From an uncultured Alphaproteobacteria bacterium (GTDB lineage: Bacteria > Pseudomonadota > Alphaproteobacteria > RF32 > CAG-239), in the NCBI GenBank assembly GCA_910584385.1, contig CAJUAK010000019.1, positions 1 to 13,895 on the forward strand: 13,895 nucleotides of DNA, read 5' to 3'. Position numbers and translations under genes: made by a program. The notes under the pieces were generated by a model that worked only from the letters and a program-made list of their open reading frames with translations, searched no databases and was not told the DNA's origin. How positions within the stretch are numbered: position 1 is the stretch's first letter; every line of letters starts with the position of its first letter. Positions 6,884 to 13,895 of the stretch are shown piece after piece.

Positions 6884-8689
6884 GTGAGCAATATCCGAAA
6901 AGGTTTGGAAGTCTTACAAAATAATATCAAAATCGCCCCGGAGGCACCGGGCGTTTATCGCATGCTGGGCAAGGGCGATAAGGTGCTGTATGTCGGAAAA
7001 GCGAAGAATATTAAAAAAAGGATTACGGCTTATTCGCATTTTAACAAACTTCCCGTGCGTTTGCAGCGAATGGTTTCTGAGATTGAACGCATGGAGTTTA
7101 TTATTGTTGAAAACGAGGCTAAGGCTTTATTGCTTGAGAATGAGCTGATTAAAAAGCTTGAGCCCAAATATAATATTTTGCTCAAAGATGACAAAACGTT
7201 CCCTCATTTGGTTATTGATGTTTCTTCGGATTTTCCATGTTTGAGGAAATATCGCGGACAACGGAAAGACAAAAACAAATATTTTGGCCCTTTTGCCAGC
7301 GTGATGGCGGTTAACAGCGTAATGGACGTTTTGCAGAAGGCTTTTTTGCTGCGCTCCTGCCGGGATAATGTTTTTAAAAATCGTGAGCGTCCGTGCCTTC
7401 TTTACCAGATAAAGCGGTGTTCGGGGCCTTGCTGCGGAAAGATATCAAAAGAAGATTACCGCAAGCTGGTGGAAGGGGCGATAGAGTTTTTAGAAGGCAA
7501 AAATGTATCTATCCAAAAAGATTTATCTGAAAAAATGCAGCAGGCCAGCGATTGCCTTGATTTTGAAACGGCTTTAATCCTGCGCGACCGTATCCGCGCT
7601 TTGACGAATGTCCAGCAGGGGCATAAGGTAGAATATGCAGATATCCTTTCTTTGGATGTTGTTGCTTTGGCCCGCAAGCATGATTTTGTCTGTATTCAGG
7701 TATTTTTTATCCGTTCGGGGCAAAATTGCGGAAATGTCCCTTACTTTCCGAAACAAACCCAAGGCGCTTCCGAAGCGGAAATTATGGAAGCCTTTTTGAG
7801 CGAATTTTATGCCCAGCATGTTCCGCCAAAGGAAATTGCCGTATCGCTGGATTTTGAAAACCGGGAATTTTTAGAAGATGCGCTGGGAACAAAAATTAAT
7901 TTTTATAAAAAAGGCGATAAAGCAAAAATTACGGAAATGGTTGCCGAAAATGCGCTGGCGTCTTTGGAGCGCAAGCAGGCGGAAACGGCTTCTGTCGAGG
8001 CTAATCTTAAAGAAATGCAGGAAATTTTTCAATTGCCGCGTCCGCCGCAAAGGATAGAAATTTATGACAACTCCCATAATCAGGGAAGTTTTGCCATTGG
8101 CGCAATGGTGGTCGCTACGCCGGAAGGGTTTGATAAAAAATCTTATCGAAAATTTGATATAAAAAATACGGCCGTAACTAATGACGATTTTGCAATGATG
8201 AAAGAAGTTTTGGTGCGGCGCTTTTTGCGGATGTCGCCGGAGAACAAGCCTGATGTCATCTTGCTGGACGGCGGTTTGGGGCAGCTTCATGCCGTGCATG
8301 AAGCGTTGAAGGATTTTGATTTGCAGGATATTGCCGTTATTGCAATTTCCAAAGGCCCGGAAAGAAATGCCGGAAAAGAATTTTACCATATGATGGGGCG
8401 GGAAAGCTTTGCGCTGCCTTTTCGTTCGCCAATCGCTTTTTATCTGCAAAATTTGCGTGATGAGGCGCACCGTTTTGCAATTGGCACGCATCGTAAAAAA
8501 AGGGCAAAGTCGATTACGAAGTCACATTTGGATGAAATTGAAGGAATCGGCAGCATGCGCAAGCGCGATTTGTTGAATTATTTTGGTTCGGCAGAAGAAA
8601 TTTCCCAGGCAAGCGTTAAAGATTTGCAAAAAGTTAAGGGAATAAGTAAAAAAACGGCTGAAAAAATATATAATTACTTCCATGTTTGA
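6884..8689 (+). CDS. uvrC: UvrC, excinuclease ABC subunit C
   Basis: UvrC makes both incisions around a lesion in nucleotide excision repair after UvrA and UvrB have located it. The 601-residue protein has an N-terminal GIY-YIG nuclease domain (about 20-100, here GVY at 23-25 and YVG at 36-38) and a UVR domain that contacts UvrB (about 208-243). The C-terminal RNase H-like nuclease has DNSH (D395), LDGG (D462) and H529. A tandem helix-hairpin-helix region follows at about 547-600. Cysteines 159, 171, 179 and 183 have the CX11-CX7-CX3-C spacing of the [4Fe-4S] ligands reported for E. coli UvrC. Translation starts at GTG 6884 behind GAGGAGG (6873-6879); an ATG at 6880 is in a different frame and soon closed. 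uvrC followed by pgsA is a widespread gene order. Confidence 0.97.
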   Translation: MSNIRKGLEVLQNNIKIAPEAPGVYRMLGKGDKVLYVGKAKNIKKRITAYSHFNKLPVRLQRMVSEIERMEFIIVENEAKALLLENELIKKLEPKYNILLKDDKTFPHLVIDVSSDFPCLRKYRGQRKDKNKYFGPFASVMAVNSVMDVLQKAFLLRSCRDNVFKNRERPCLLYQIKRCSGPCCGKISKEDYRKLVEGAIEFLEGKNVSIQKDLSEKMQQASDCLDFETALILRDRIRALTNVQQGHKVEYADILSLDVVALARKHDFVCIQVFFIRSGQNCGNVPYFPKQTQGASEAEIMEAFLSEFYAQHVPPKEIAVSLDFENREFLEDALGTKINFYKKGDKAKITEMVAENALASLERKQAETASVEANLKEMQEIFQLPRPPQRIEIYDNSHNQGSFAIGAMVVATPEGFDKKSYRKFDIKNTAVTNDDFAMMKEVLVRRFLRMSPENKPDVILLDGGLGQLHAVHEALKDFDLQDIAVIAISKGPERNAGKEFYHMMGRESFALPFRSPIAFYLQNLRDEAHRFAIGTHRKKRAKSITKSHLDEIEGIGSMRKRDLLNYFGSAEEISQASVKDLQKVKGISKKTAEKIYNYFHV

Positions 8690-8747
8690 AAATTATATTT
8701 TACATTATCTGTAATTTAATGTTTCAACCAGATTAAAGGAATCAAAA

Positions 8748-9461
8748 GTGTATAGCCTGCCTAATCTTTTAACAATTTCCCGAATTGTCGTTATCCCGAT
8801 TATTTTCTTGTCAATTTATATCCATGGCGTATGGTGGTCTTTTATTGCCGCTGTTTTATTTATTGTTGCCTCAATTACGGATTATTTTGACGGCTATTTG
8901 GCCCGGGCGGGAAACCAGACATCTGTTTTGGGACGGCTTCTTGACCCGATTGCCGATAAATTGCTGGTTGTTTCTGCTTTGCTCATTATTGTGGCAAATG
9001 ATATGGTTTGGAAAATTTCTTATATTCCCGTTGTGGTTATCATGTGCCGCGAGGTTTTGGTTTCGGGATTGCGCGAATTCTTGGCAGAAGTTAAAGTCGG
9101 CATGCCGGTTACCCGCCTTGCCAAATGGAAAACCGGTTTTCAAATGACCGCCCTTTCGATGATTTTAGCGGCGCCTGCAAAATTCTTTAATGTATGGGAA
9201 CCTTTTTGGAGCGGCCTGGGCGAGATTTTGTTATGGATTGCCGGTGCTTTGACTTTTATAACCGGCTATCAATATTTTCAGAAAAGCCTCGATTATATAA
9301 GGGCTGTTGAAAAGGCTAAGAAAAAATCTTCAGCAAAAGAAACTGCGGCGCCGGAAACGGCTCCTAAAAGCAAAGCTGTTTCTAAAAAATCCCCGGTTAA
9401 GAAAACGGCCGGCAAAACGGCTGCAAAAAAAGCCGGCGCTAAAAAGAAAACGGCAAAATAG
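8748..9461 (+). CDS. pgsA: PgsA, phosphatidylglycerophosphate synthase with a Lys/Ala-rich tail
   Basis: PgsA condenses CDP-diacylglycerol with glycerol 3-phosphate in the inner membrane, the committed step to phosphatidylglycerol and cardiolipin. The CDP-alcohol phosphotransferase signature is intact: D45, D48, G49, A52, R53, G62, D66 and D70 at the family spacing. Several transmembrane helices follow up to about residue 180. The start is GTG 8748 with AAAGGA 7 nt upstream, giving MYSLPNLLTISR, a typical PgsA beginning. The protein is 237 residues against a usual 180-200. The excess is a hydrophilic C-terminal tail (about 187-237) made mostly of Lys, Ala, Thr, Ser and Pro, resembling bacterial histone-H1-like tails. 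No terminator separates it from uvrC (58 nt upstream), and the regulator gene follows after 14 nt. Confidence 0.95.
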   Translation: MYSLPNLLTISRIVVIPIIFLSIYIHGVWWSFIAAVLFIVASITDYFDGYLARAGNQTSVLGRLLDPIADKLLVVSALLIIVANDMVWKISYIPVVVIMCREVLVSGLREFLAEVKVGMPVTRLAKWKTGFQMTALSMILAAPAKFFNVWEPFWSGLGEILLWIAGALTFITGYQYFQKSLDYIRAVEKAKKKSSAKETAAPETAPKSKAVSKKSPVKKTAGKTAAKKAGAKKKTAK

Positions 9462-9475
9462 TTAAGAGGCACGGA

Positions 9476-10165
9476 ATGGAAAATGCTTTGGCGCATATTT
9501 TAGTCGTGGACGATGATACCAGGCTGAGAGCTTTGCTTCAGCGTTTTCTGCGTGAATCCGGTTTTTTGGTTTCTGCTGCAAAATCTGCGGCGGAAGCCAG
9601 GTCTTTTTTAAATAATTATAATTTCGACCTTTTAATTGTTGATATTATGATGCCGGAAGAAACCGGACTTGCCTTTTTATCAAAGCTTCGCGAAGAAAGC
9701 AGCATTCCCGTTATTTTACTGACGGCTATGGGTGAAGCGGAAGACAGAATTGCCGGTTTGGAAACGGGGGCAGATGATTATCTGCCAAAGCCGTTTGAGC
9801 CCAAGGAGCTTTTGCTGCGTATTCGAAATATTATTAGGCATACGTTTAAGGAACAGGCTTCTCAAACGCAGAAGCTGTCATTGGGATTGTGTTCATATGA
9901 TTTGCAAGAACGCATTTTGACGAACCGTCAGGGACAGGTTATTCATGTTACGCCGGTTGAACAGTCTTTGCTGAGCATTCTCGGCGGAAAGTCCGGGCAA
10001 GTCTTTTCAAGAGAAAAGCTTGCGGATATGTTGGGCGCCGGGCAAAGCCCCCGTTCAATTGATGTGCAGATAACCCGTCTGCGGAAAAAAATAGAAATTG
10101 ATTCTAAAAATCCACGCTTTTTGCAGACGGTTAGGGGGAAGGGGTATATGCTTCTTCCCGAATAA
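9476..10165 (+). CDS. Two-component response regulator, OmpR/PhoB family
   Basis: This is a 229-residue DNA-binding response regulator. The receiver domain (about 7-120) has the acidic cluster D12-D14, the phosphoacceptor D56 in LLIVDIMMP, T83 and K105. The OmpR/PhoB winged helix (about 136-227) has the family motifs LSILGGKSGQVFSREKL, RSIDVQITRLRKKIE and a TVRGKGYML ending. AGAGG (9465-9469) precedes the ATG by 6 nt, and the 14-nt gap after pgsA indicates one transcript. The histidine kinase downstream is the obvious partner and is of EnvZ type. The pair resembles the OmpR/EnvZ-like systems of Alphaproteobacteria, but the signal and targets cannot be read from the sequence, so no gene symbol is given. 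Confidence 0.95.
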   Translation: MENALAHILVVDDDTRLRALLQRFLRESGFLVSAAKSAAEARSFLNNYNFDLLIVDIMMPEETGLAFLSKLREESSIPVILLTAMGEAEDRIAGLETGADDYLPKPFEPKELLLRIRNIIRHTFKEQASQTQKLSLGLCSYDLQERILTNRQGQVIHVTPVEQSLLSILGGKSGQVFSREKLADMLGAGQSPRSIDVQITRLRKKIEIDSKNPRFLQTVRGKGYMLLPE

Positions 10166-10168
10166 ACA

Positions 10169-10330
10169 ATGAGGAAAAATCCGTATAACGGCCATCTAAA
10201 TAACGGCTATTCAATACAGATTTTTCACACAACAGCAGCCTTTTTATACGATTTTACAGTCATGGTGCAAGACGTATGGAAAGCAATGGAAAATACTGAA
10301 GGAGAAACTTATGAGATTAAAATTTCCTGA
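10169..10330 (+). CDS. Possible small ORF between response regulator and kinase (53 residues)
   Basis: An ATG 3 nt after the regulator's stop codon opens a 53-codon frame that runs across the whole gap and ends 20 nt inside the kinase gene. The product would be MRKNPYNGHLNNG... followed by a hydrophobic patch and an acidic end; I recognise no family. In favour are its position, which suits translational coupling at both ends, and the absence of stops in an AT-leaning gap. Against it are the lack of a Shine-Dalgarno sequence and codons such as CTA, ATA, ACA and GTA that the flanking genes seem to use less. The stretch may instead be a regulatory spacer. Confidence 0.3.
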   Translation: MRKNPYNGHLNNGYSIQIFHTTAAFLYDFTVMVQDVWKAMENTEGETYEIKIS

Positions 10331-11669
10331 AAAAATTGAAAACGGTTTGCGTCTGTTTAAATATAAGTTTTTGCCAAAAACATTATTCTTTAGGACGATG
10401 TTGTTGATTTTTGTGCCATTGATTGTGGTGCAGGTCGTTTCCATTATCGCTTTTTTTGACGGAAGCTGGGGGCGTGTCGGCAAGCGGCTTTCTTCTAATT
10501 TGACTTCAGAGATGGCTTTTGTTATCGATCTTATGAAGTTATCTCCGCAAAATGCCGACGAAATAAAAAAATTGGCCTGGCAGAATTTTGATTTGGATTT
10601 TGAATATTTTAATGCGGAACACAAACATAAGGTTTTGAACAAAATTAACCGCAATAATAAAATGGTTACCGGGTTTTTGGAAGCATCCCTCAAGGAAACT
10701 TTTCCAAATGACGTTACAAGCCTTTATTTAGGCAAGGGAGAAAAGAATCTGGTGGTTATGGTTGATGAAGGCGAGACCTTATATCAATTTTCTACTTCTT
10801 CAAAAAATATTTTCAGTACGTCTATTTTTGGTTTTGTAATTTGGATGATTGGCACGTCTTTCCTGCTGTTTTTGGTTGCGGTGCTCTTTTTGCGCATCCA
10901 GGTTCGTTCCATTGCAGAATTAGCACAGGTGGCGGAAGAGTTCGGCAAAGGGATTGATAATAAAAAATTCAAGCCATATGGTTCATCGGAAGTACGCAAA
11001 GCCGCTTTGGCTTTTATTAAGATGAAGGAGCGCATTCAGCGCCAGATTAGCGAGCGCACGCAAATGCTGGCCGGCGTTTCCCATGATTTGCGGACGCCTT
11101 TAACGCGAATGAAATTGATGGCTTCGATGATGAAAGAAAGCCAAGATAAGGCAGATTTGTTGCAAGATATTGAAGAAATGGAAAAAATGCTCGACGGTTA
11201 TCTTTCGTTTGTCCGCGGCGAAGGCGGCGAACAGTCGGATTTTGTTGATGTAAATGAAATGATTTTGAGCATTATCAATAAATTCCGCAATAAAGACGTT
11301 CTTATCCGTTATTCGACGAATGACGAAGTGAGTGCAATCCAAGGGCGCGAACAAGCTTTGAAGCGCGCTTTGACGAATATCATTTCCAATGCTTTCCGTT
11401 ATGGAAAAACGATTGCCGTGAAGTTAGACAGCAATGGCAAAAAACTTTCTATCAATATTGAAGATGATGGCCCTGGAATTCCTGAAGACAAAAGGGAAGA
11501 TGTCTTTAAAGCTTTTTACCGTTTGGAAGAATCCCGCAATAAAGAAACCGGCGGCGTCGGGTTAGGTTTGGCCATTGCCAAAGATGTTATTACTTCCCAT
11601 GGCGGCACTATTGAATTAGGCGATAGTGAGTTGGGCGGTTTGAAAGTTTCCATAGCAATTCCTTTGTAA
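10311..11669 (+). CDS. Sensor histidine kinase, EnvZ-like
   Basis: This 452-residue inner-membrane sensor kinase is the likely partner of the OmpR-type regulator just upstream. A short basic cytoplasmic N-terminus is followed by a membrane helix at about 27-49, a periplasmic sensor region at about 50-170, a second helix at about 171-195 and a HAMP linker at about 195-245. The HisKA box AGVSHDLRTPLTRM carries the phosphorylated His258 and matches the EnvZ form closely. The HATPase domain has its N box around ALTNIISNAFRYG (353-365), G1 DDGPGIP (385-391) and G2 GVGLGLAIAK (415-424), all intact. AAGGAG (10299-10304) lies 6 nt before the ATG. The periplasmic region has no motif I recognise, so the signal is unknown. 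The next gene starts 9 nt after its stop. Confidence 0.95.
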   Translation: MRLKFPEKIENGLRLFKYKFLPKTLFFRTMLLIFVPLIVVQVVSIIAFFDGSWGRVGKRLSSNLTSEMAFVIDLMKLSPQNADEIKKLAWQNFDLDFEYFNAEHKHKVLNKINRNNKMVTGFLEASLKETFPNDVTSLYLGKGEKNLVVMVDEGETLYQFSTSSKNIFSTSIFGFVIWMIGTSFLLFLVAVLFLRIQVRSIAELAQVAEEFGKGIDNKKFKPYGSSEVRKAALAFIKMKERIQRQISERTQMLAGVSHDLRTPLTRMKLMASMMKESQDKADLLQDIEEMEKMLDGYLSFVRGEGGEQSDFVDVNEMILSIINKFRNKDVLIRYSTNDEVSAIQGREQALKRALTNIISNAFRYGKTIAVKLDSNGKKLSINIEDDGPGIPEDKREDVFKAFYRLEESRNKETGGVGLGLAIAKDVITSHGGTIELGDSELGGLKVSIAIPL

Positions 11670-11678
11670 GTTAAGCCA

Positions 11679-13046
11679 ATGATAAAACCTCTGAAACGTG
11701 ATGATGATAAATATGAATACATAGAATTGACGGAAGATGATGAGCTTCCTGAAGGTTTTGAATTGTTTGACGATGATGGCGATACGGATAAATGGCTGTC
11801 GGATGAAACATCGGAACAAGGCTTGGAGACACTCTTGGCAGATAATCCGGATGAGAGGGAGAATCTTTTTTTAGATGATTCGGAAAATGACTTGGAATCG
11901 TTATTGGAAGCCCCGTTGGCCGATGATGAAGGCTTGCCGCCCGAACCTGCTCCTGATGCGTTTTTAGATGAAGAGCCTCTTACTCCGGAAACAGAAGATG
12001 TTGCCGTGCCTGAACAAAATTCTTTTACGGAACAAGAGGAAACTGTTTCTGACTTGTCTCTGCCGGCGTTTGAACCGGTTGCTTTGAAAGAAGTTCCTGA
12101 AATATCGGAAGAACAGAAAACTGAACTGCCTGATTTGCCGGTAACAGCTCCGGTTGATGAGGTTGCTCCCGAAGTTATTCCGCAGCAGGATTCCACAGAT
12201 GAGGAATTTGAAGATGATGCTGATGAGGAAGAGGTTGTTTTAGAGCTGGATAAAAACAGCGGCACGCTGACAGGGCGTTATACGGAAATTGTTTTAACGC
12301 TTAATAATATTAATGAACTTGCTGACTGGCAGATTTTTGTGTGGGACAGAAAGTTTGTCCCTCTTTCCGGATTAAACGGGACGCATGTTTTTGACACTTT
12401 GCGCGGCGTGCGTTATGTAACCTTGTTGCAAGACGGCCGAAAAAAAGCTGAAATTTTTAATCCCGCACAGATTTCATGGCAGCAGGTTTCCAAAGGCTGG
12501 CGGCCGGTCGAAGCCGGGTTTGTCAGCAAGGATATGTCGGGTTCCAAGGGGATGATTTCTGATGAACTTTTGCCGGTGATTTTGGATGAACAATTTTCCT
12601 ACCATTCTTTGGAACCGAAAAGGGGAATAATTACAGGGCCCAAAGGGGTGCATGTCTTATTTGCGGGTTTGAAAACAATCAGTTTGCAGATTAAAGAAAA
12701 AGAAGCTGACAATTCGCCCAAAACAGAATTTCTGAAGTGGTATAGCGGTGATTTGGGTGATGATTATTTTGAATATTCTATCGCTTCTGAAGCGTCGGAA
12801 ATTACAGGCAATGAAAACATCCGTTCGATTTATATCAAAACGGGAACGTCATCTTATGGCTGGAATGTCCGTTTTGATAACGGAATATTTATGAATTTGG
12901 CAGATGTTCAGGAATACCAACGCCGGAAAGGGCGGCTTCCTGATAATAATGGTGTTATTTCTTACGGACGGAAATTATTGACTTTCAAAAATATTGAAAA
13001 GATTATTTCCGGGCGTGGTGCCGTGCGCTATTTTTCATATTTATAG
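11679..13046 (+). CDS. Unknown protein with an acidic N-terminal half
   Basis: I do not recognise this 455-residue protein. It has no signal peptide, transmembrane segment or cysteine, so it should be cytoplasmic. About 68 of the first 190 residues are Asp or Glu with fewer than a dozen Lys/Arg, and the region is Pro-rich and presumably disordered. It includes two similar short motifs, GLETLLADNPDE (48-59) and DLESLLEAPLADDE (71-84). From about residue 195 the sequence looks folded and beta-rich, with aromatic residues and Gly turns. Two parts are weakly alike, W217-L229 (WQIFVWDRKFVPL) and W395-L407 (WNVRFDNGIFMNL), which may mark a repeated domain. It starts 9 nt after the kinase gene and is last in the uvrC-pgsA-regulator-kinase run, so it may belong to that signalling system or merely share its transcript. 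The start lacks a good ribosome binding site. Confidence 0.85.
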   Translation: MIKPLKRDDDKYEYIELTEDDELPEGFELFDDDGDTDKWLSDETSEQGLETLLADNPDERENLFLDDSENDLESLLEAPLADDEGLPPEPAPDAFLDEEPLTPETEDVAVPEQNSFTEQEETVSDLSLPAFEPVALKEVPEISEEQKTELPDLPVTAPVDEVAPEVIPQQDSTDEEFEDDADEEEVVLELDKNSGTLTGRYTEIVLTLNNINELADWQIFVWDRKFVPLSGLNGTHVFDTLRGVRYVTLLQDGRKKAEIFNPAQISWQQVSKGWRPVEAGFVSKDMSGSKGMISDELLPVILDEQFSYHSLEPKRGIITGPKGVHVLFAGLKTISLQIKEKEADNSPKTEFLKWYSGDLGDDYFEYSIASEASEITGNENIRSIYIKTGTSSYGWNVRFDNGIFMNLADVQEYQRRKGRLPDNNGVISYGRKLLTFKNIEKIISGRGAVRYFSYL

Positions 13047-13069
13047 TTTTTCTTTTTGATAAAATTTCT

Positions 13070-13098
13070 ATGGCAACTTTACGGTTGCCATTTTTTTT
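13070..13098 (+). terminator. Intrinsic terminator after the unknown acidic protein gene
   Basis: An 8-bp stem (13070-13077 ATGGCAAC with 13084-13091 GTTGCCAT) has a 6-nt loop and runs straight into eight T (13091-13098). It begins 24 nt after the stop codon and appears to end the long operon that starts at or before uvrC. Confidence 0.9.
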
Positions 13099-13111
13099 GA
13101 CAGATTTGTAC

Positions 13112-13139
13112 TTGACATAGCTATTATATTTATGATAAT
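13112..13139 (+). promoter_or_regulatory. Sigma-70-type promoter for the cysteine-rich protein gene
   Basis: A consensus -35 element TTGACA (13112-13117) is followed after 16 nt by GATAAT (13134-13139); TAATAT at 13136 with an 18-nt spacer is an alternative -10. A second TTGACA overlaps the end of the preceding terminator (13097-13102) and could pair with TATTAT at 13122, though with a long 19-nt spacer. The next gene starts 35 nt downstream, so the 5' untranslated region would be short. Confidence 0.6.
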
Positions 13140-13174
13140 ATTGTTATGTGTGTATTCTAACTAGGTGAACGAAA

Positions 13175-13895
13175 ATGTCAGGTATATTGAAAAAGTCTTT
13201 GTTAGCGGTGTGCTTTGTCTTTATAAGCACAGCCGTTGTTTTTGCTGCAACTTATTGGCTGCCCGATTATGAGGGATATTCTTCCCTCGGTGATAAGAAA
13301 CCGGGACCGAATTTGCCCGGCGGGGATGATGACGGGGGCGATAAGCGCCAGAAAACCTGCGAAGATTTCAATATGCACTCGATAGGAAATGTGCCAAAAG
13401 GCACGACATGCAAAACAGCGTATCCCGGTTTTGGGCTGCGTTGTTACAGCAACTGCCGCTGCACTGCAGAATATACCTACACCTCACAAACACAAACGGA
13501 TCTGTTTTGCAGTGGCAGTTGCACCGATGACAACGGGGAGACCAAATATAAATGTTCTTCCTGTTGTCCGTCGGGATATAAGTTTGAACCGACGGATATG
13601 GTTCGTCCGCAAGTCGTTGGTTGGACGAGGTGCGGAGGTTTAAAGGATGAAAGCGCTTCTGTGCTTTCAGGAGAATGCCGAGGAGGTTGTTACCGTTGTG
13701 TAGATGTTTGCGGAAGCGGAAAGAAGTATTGCCGTGATACGGACAGCTGCGCGCCGTCAAATGGCTGTTGCTCAGATGCAGATTGCGGAGGCGGTAGCAG
13801 CGGTATGGTGGTTGTTGGCAGTGAGGGTAAGACGCGCTGCGATATGTCTACGCATACTTGTACCTATCCACTTTGTGAGAGCGGCTATACAGAGA
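13175..13895 (+). CDS. Exported cysteine-rich protein, function unknown (3' end outside window)
   Basis: This reading frame is open from ATG 13175 to the window edge, giving 240 codons with the end missing. AGGTGA (13163-13168) lies 6 nt before the start. Residues 1-24 form a clear signal peptide (basic MSGILKKS, hydrophobic core, cleavage likely after VFA). A Gly/Asp-rich linker follows at 44-56. The visible mature part then holds 23 cysteines, often as CxC, CC, CxxC or CxxxC, between residues 62 and 234. Segments such as CCPSGYKF and CESGYTE suggest a CxxGY-type repeated disulfide motif. It is probably periplasmic, secreted or on the surface, with many disulfides. I recognise no named family and infer no activity. 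The consensus promoter and preceding terminator make it the first gene of its own unit. Confidence 0.85.
   Translation, partial: MSGILKKSLLAVCFVFISTAVVFAATYWLPDYEGYSSLGDKKPGPNLPGGDDDGGDKRQKTCEDFNMHSIGNVPKGTTCKTAYPGFGLRCYSNCRCTAEYTYTSQTQTDLFCSGSCTDDNGETKYKCSSCCPSGYKFEPTDMVRPQVVGWTRCGGLKDESASVLSGECRGGCYRCVDVCGSGKKYCRDTDSCAPSNGCCSDADCGGGSSGMVVVGSEGKTRCDMSTHTCTYPLCESGYTE

Noticed and set aside
8690..8747. Inverted TTACA/TGTAA pair (8700-8714) between uvrC and pgsA as a terminator or operator
   Set aside because: The arms are only 5 bp, AT-rich and without a T run; such pairs are expected by chance here.
11516..12265. A 249-codon minus-strand Ser-rich frame
   Set aside because: It is the antisense shadow of the GAT/GAA-rich acidic region, whose complement rarely makes stops in that frame; its composition is pure low-complexity serine.
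13368..13760. Minus-strand frame at 13368-13760 and + strand frame at 13389-13643 inside the Cys-rich gene
   Set aside because: Both are internal to the open frame from 13175, which has a ribosome binding site, a promoter and a signal peptide; the overlapping frames have none of these.

Overview
The window reads as a chromosomal stretch from a Gram-negative bacterium, most likely an alphaproteobacterium. The run pal-cpoB-tilS-ftsH-glmM is the arrangement that follows the tol genes in many Alphaproteobacteria, and uvrC followed by pgsA is another widely conserved proteobacterial pair. Base composition looks moderately AT-leaning with frequent TTG, GTT, AAA and GAA codons. Together with the cysteine-rich exported protein at the right edge, this hints at one of the uncultured, host-associated alphaproteobacterial lineages. 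That last step is inference and no marker here fixes the taxon. No mobile element, CRISPR array, rRNA or tRNA was seen, and every supported gene is on the + strand.

Left region (1-6230), envelope and housekeeping genes. An intrinsic terminator (24-54) closes an unseen upstream gene, tolB by analogy. pal (314-772) stands alone between that terminator and a second one (795-825), and its codon use suggests high expression. cpoB and tilS are 5 nt apart, and ftsH follows 22 nt later. A strong terminator (4752-4788) ends that unit. glmM comes next, preceded by a leader in which the ribosome binding site can pair with either of two upstream segments. Pal and CpoB support outer-membrane constriction and peptidoglycan synthesis at division. 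TilS decodes AUA codons, FtsH performs membrane protein quality control, and GlmM supplies amino-sugar for peptidoglycan and lipopolysaccharide.

Middle region (6231-6883). Behind a candidate promoter and a perfect 12-bp palindrome lie two small overlapping ORFs: a doubtful 68-residue one and a more convincing 111-residue membrane protein. I recognise neither.

Right region (6884-13046), one apparent operon. uvrC (nucleotide excision repair), pgsA (phosphatidylglycerol synthesis, with an unusual Lys/Ala-rich tail), an OmpR/PhoB-type response regulator, a possible 53-residue small ORF, an EnvZ-like histidine kinase, and a 455-residue protein of unknown function with a very acidic N-terminal half. 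A terminator (13070-13098) closes it. A consensus-like promoter (13112-13139) then drives an exported cysteine-rich protein cut off by the window end.

Most of the window is conserved housekeeping. The parts most worth a second look are the glmM leader, the unknown acidic protein tied to the two-component pair, the intervening small ORF, the histone-H1-like tail on PgsA, and the truncated cysteine-rich exported protein.
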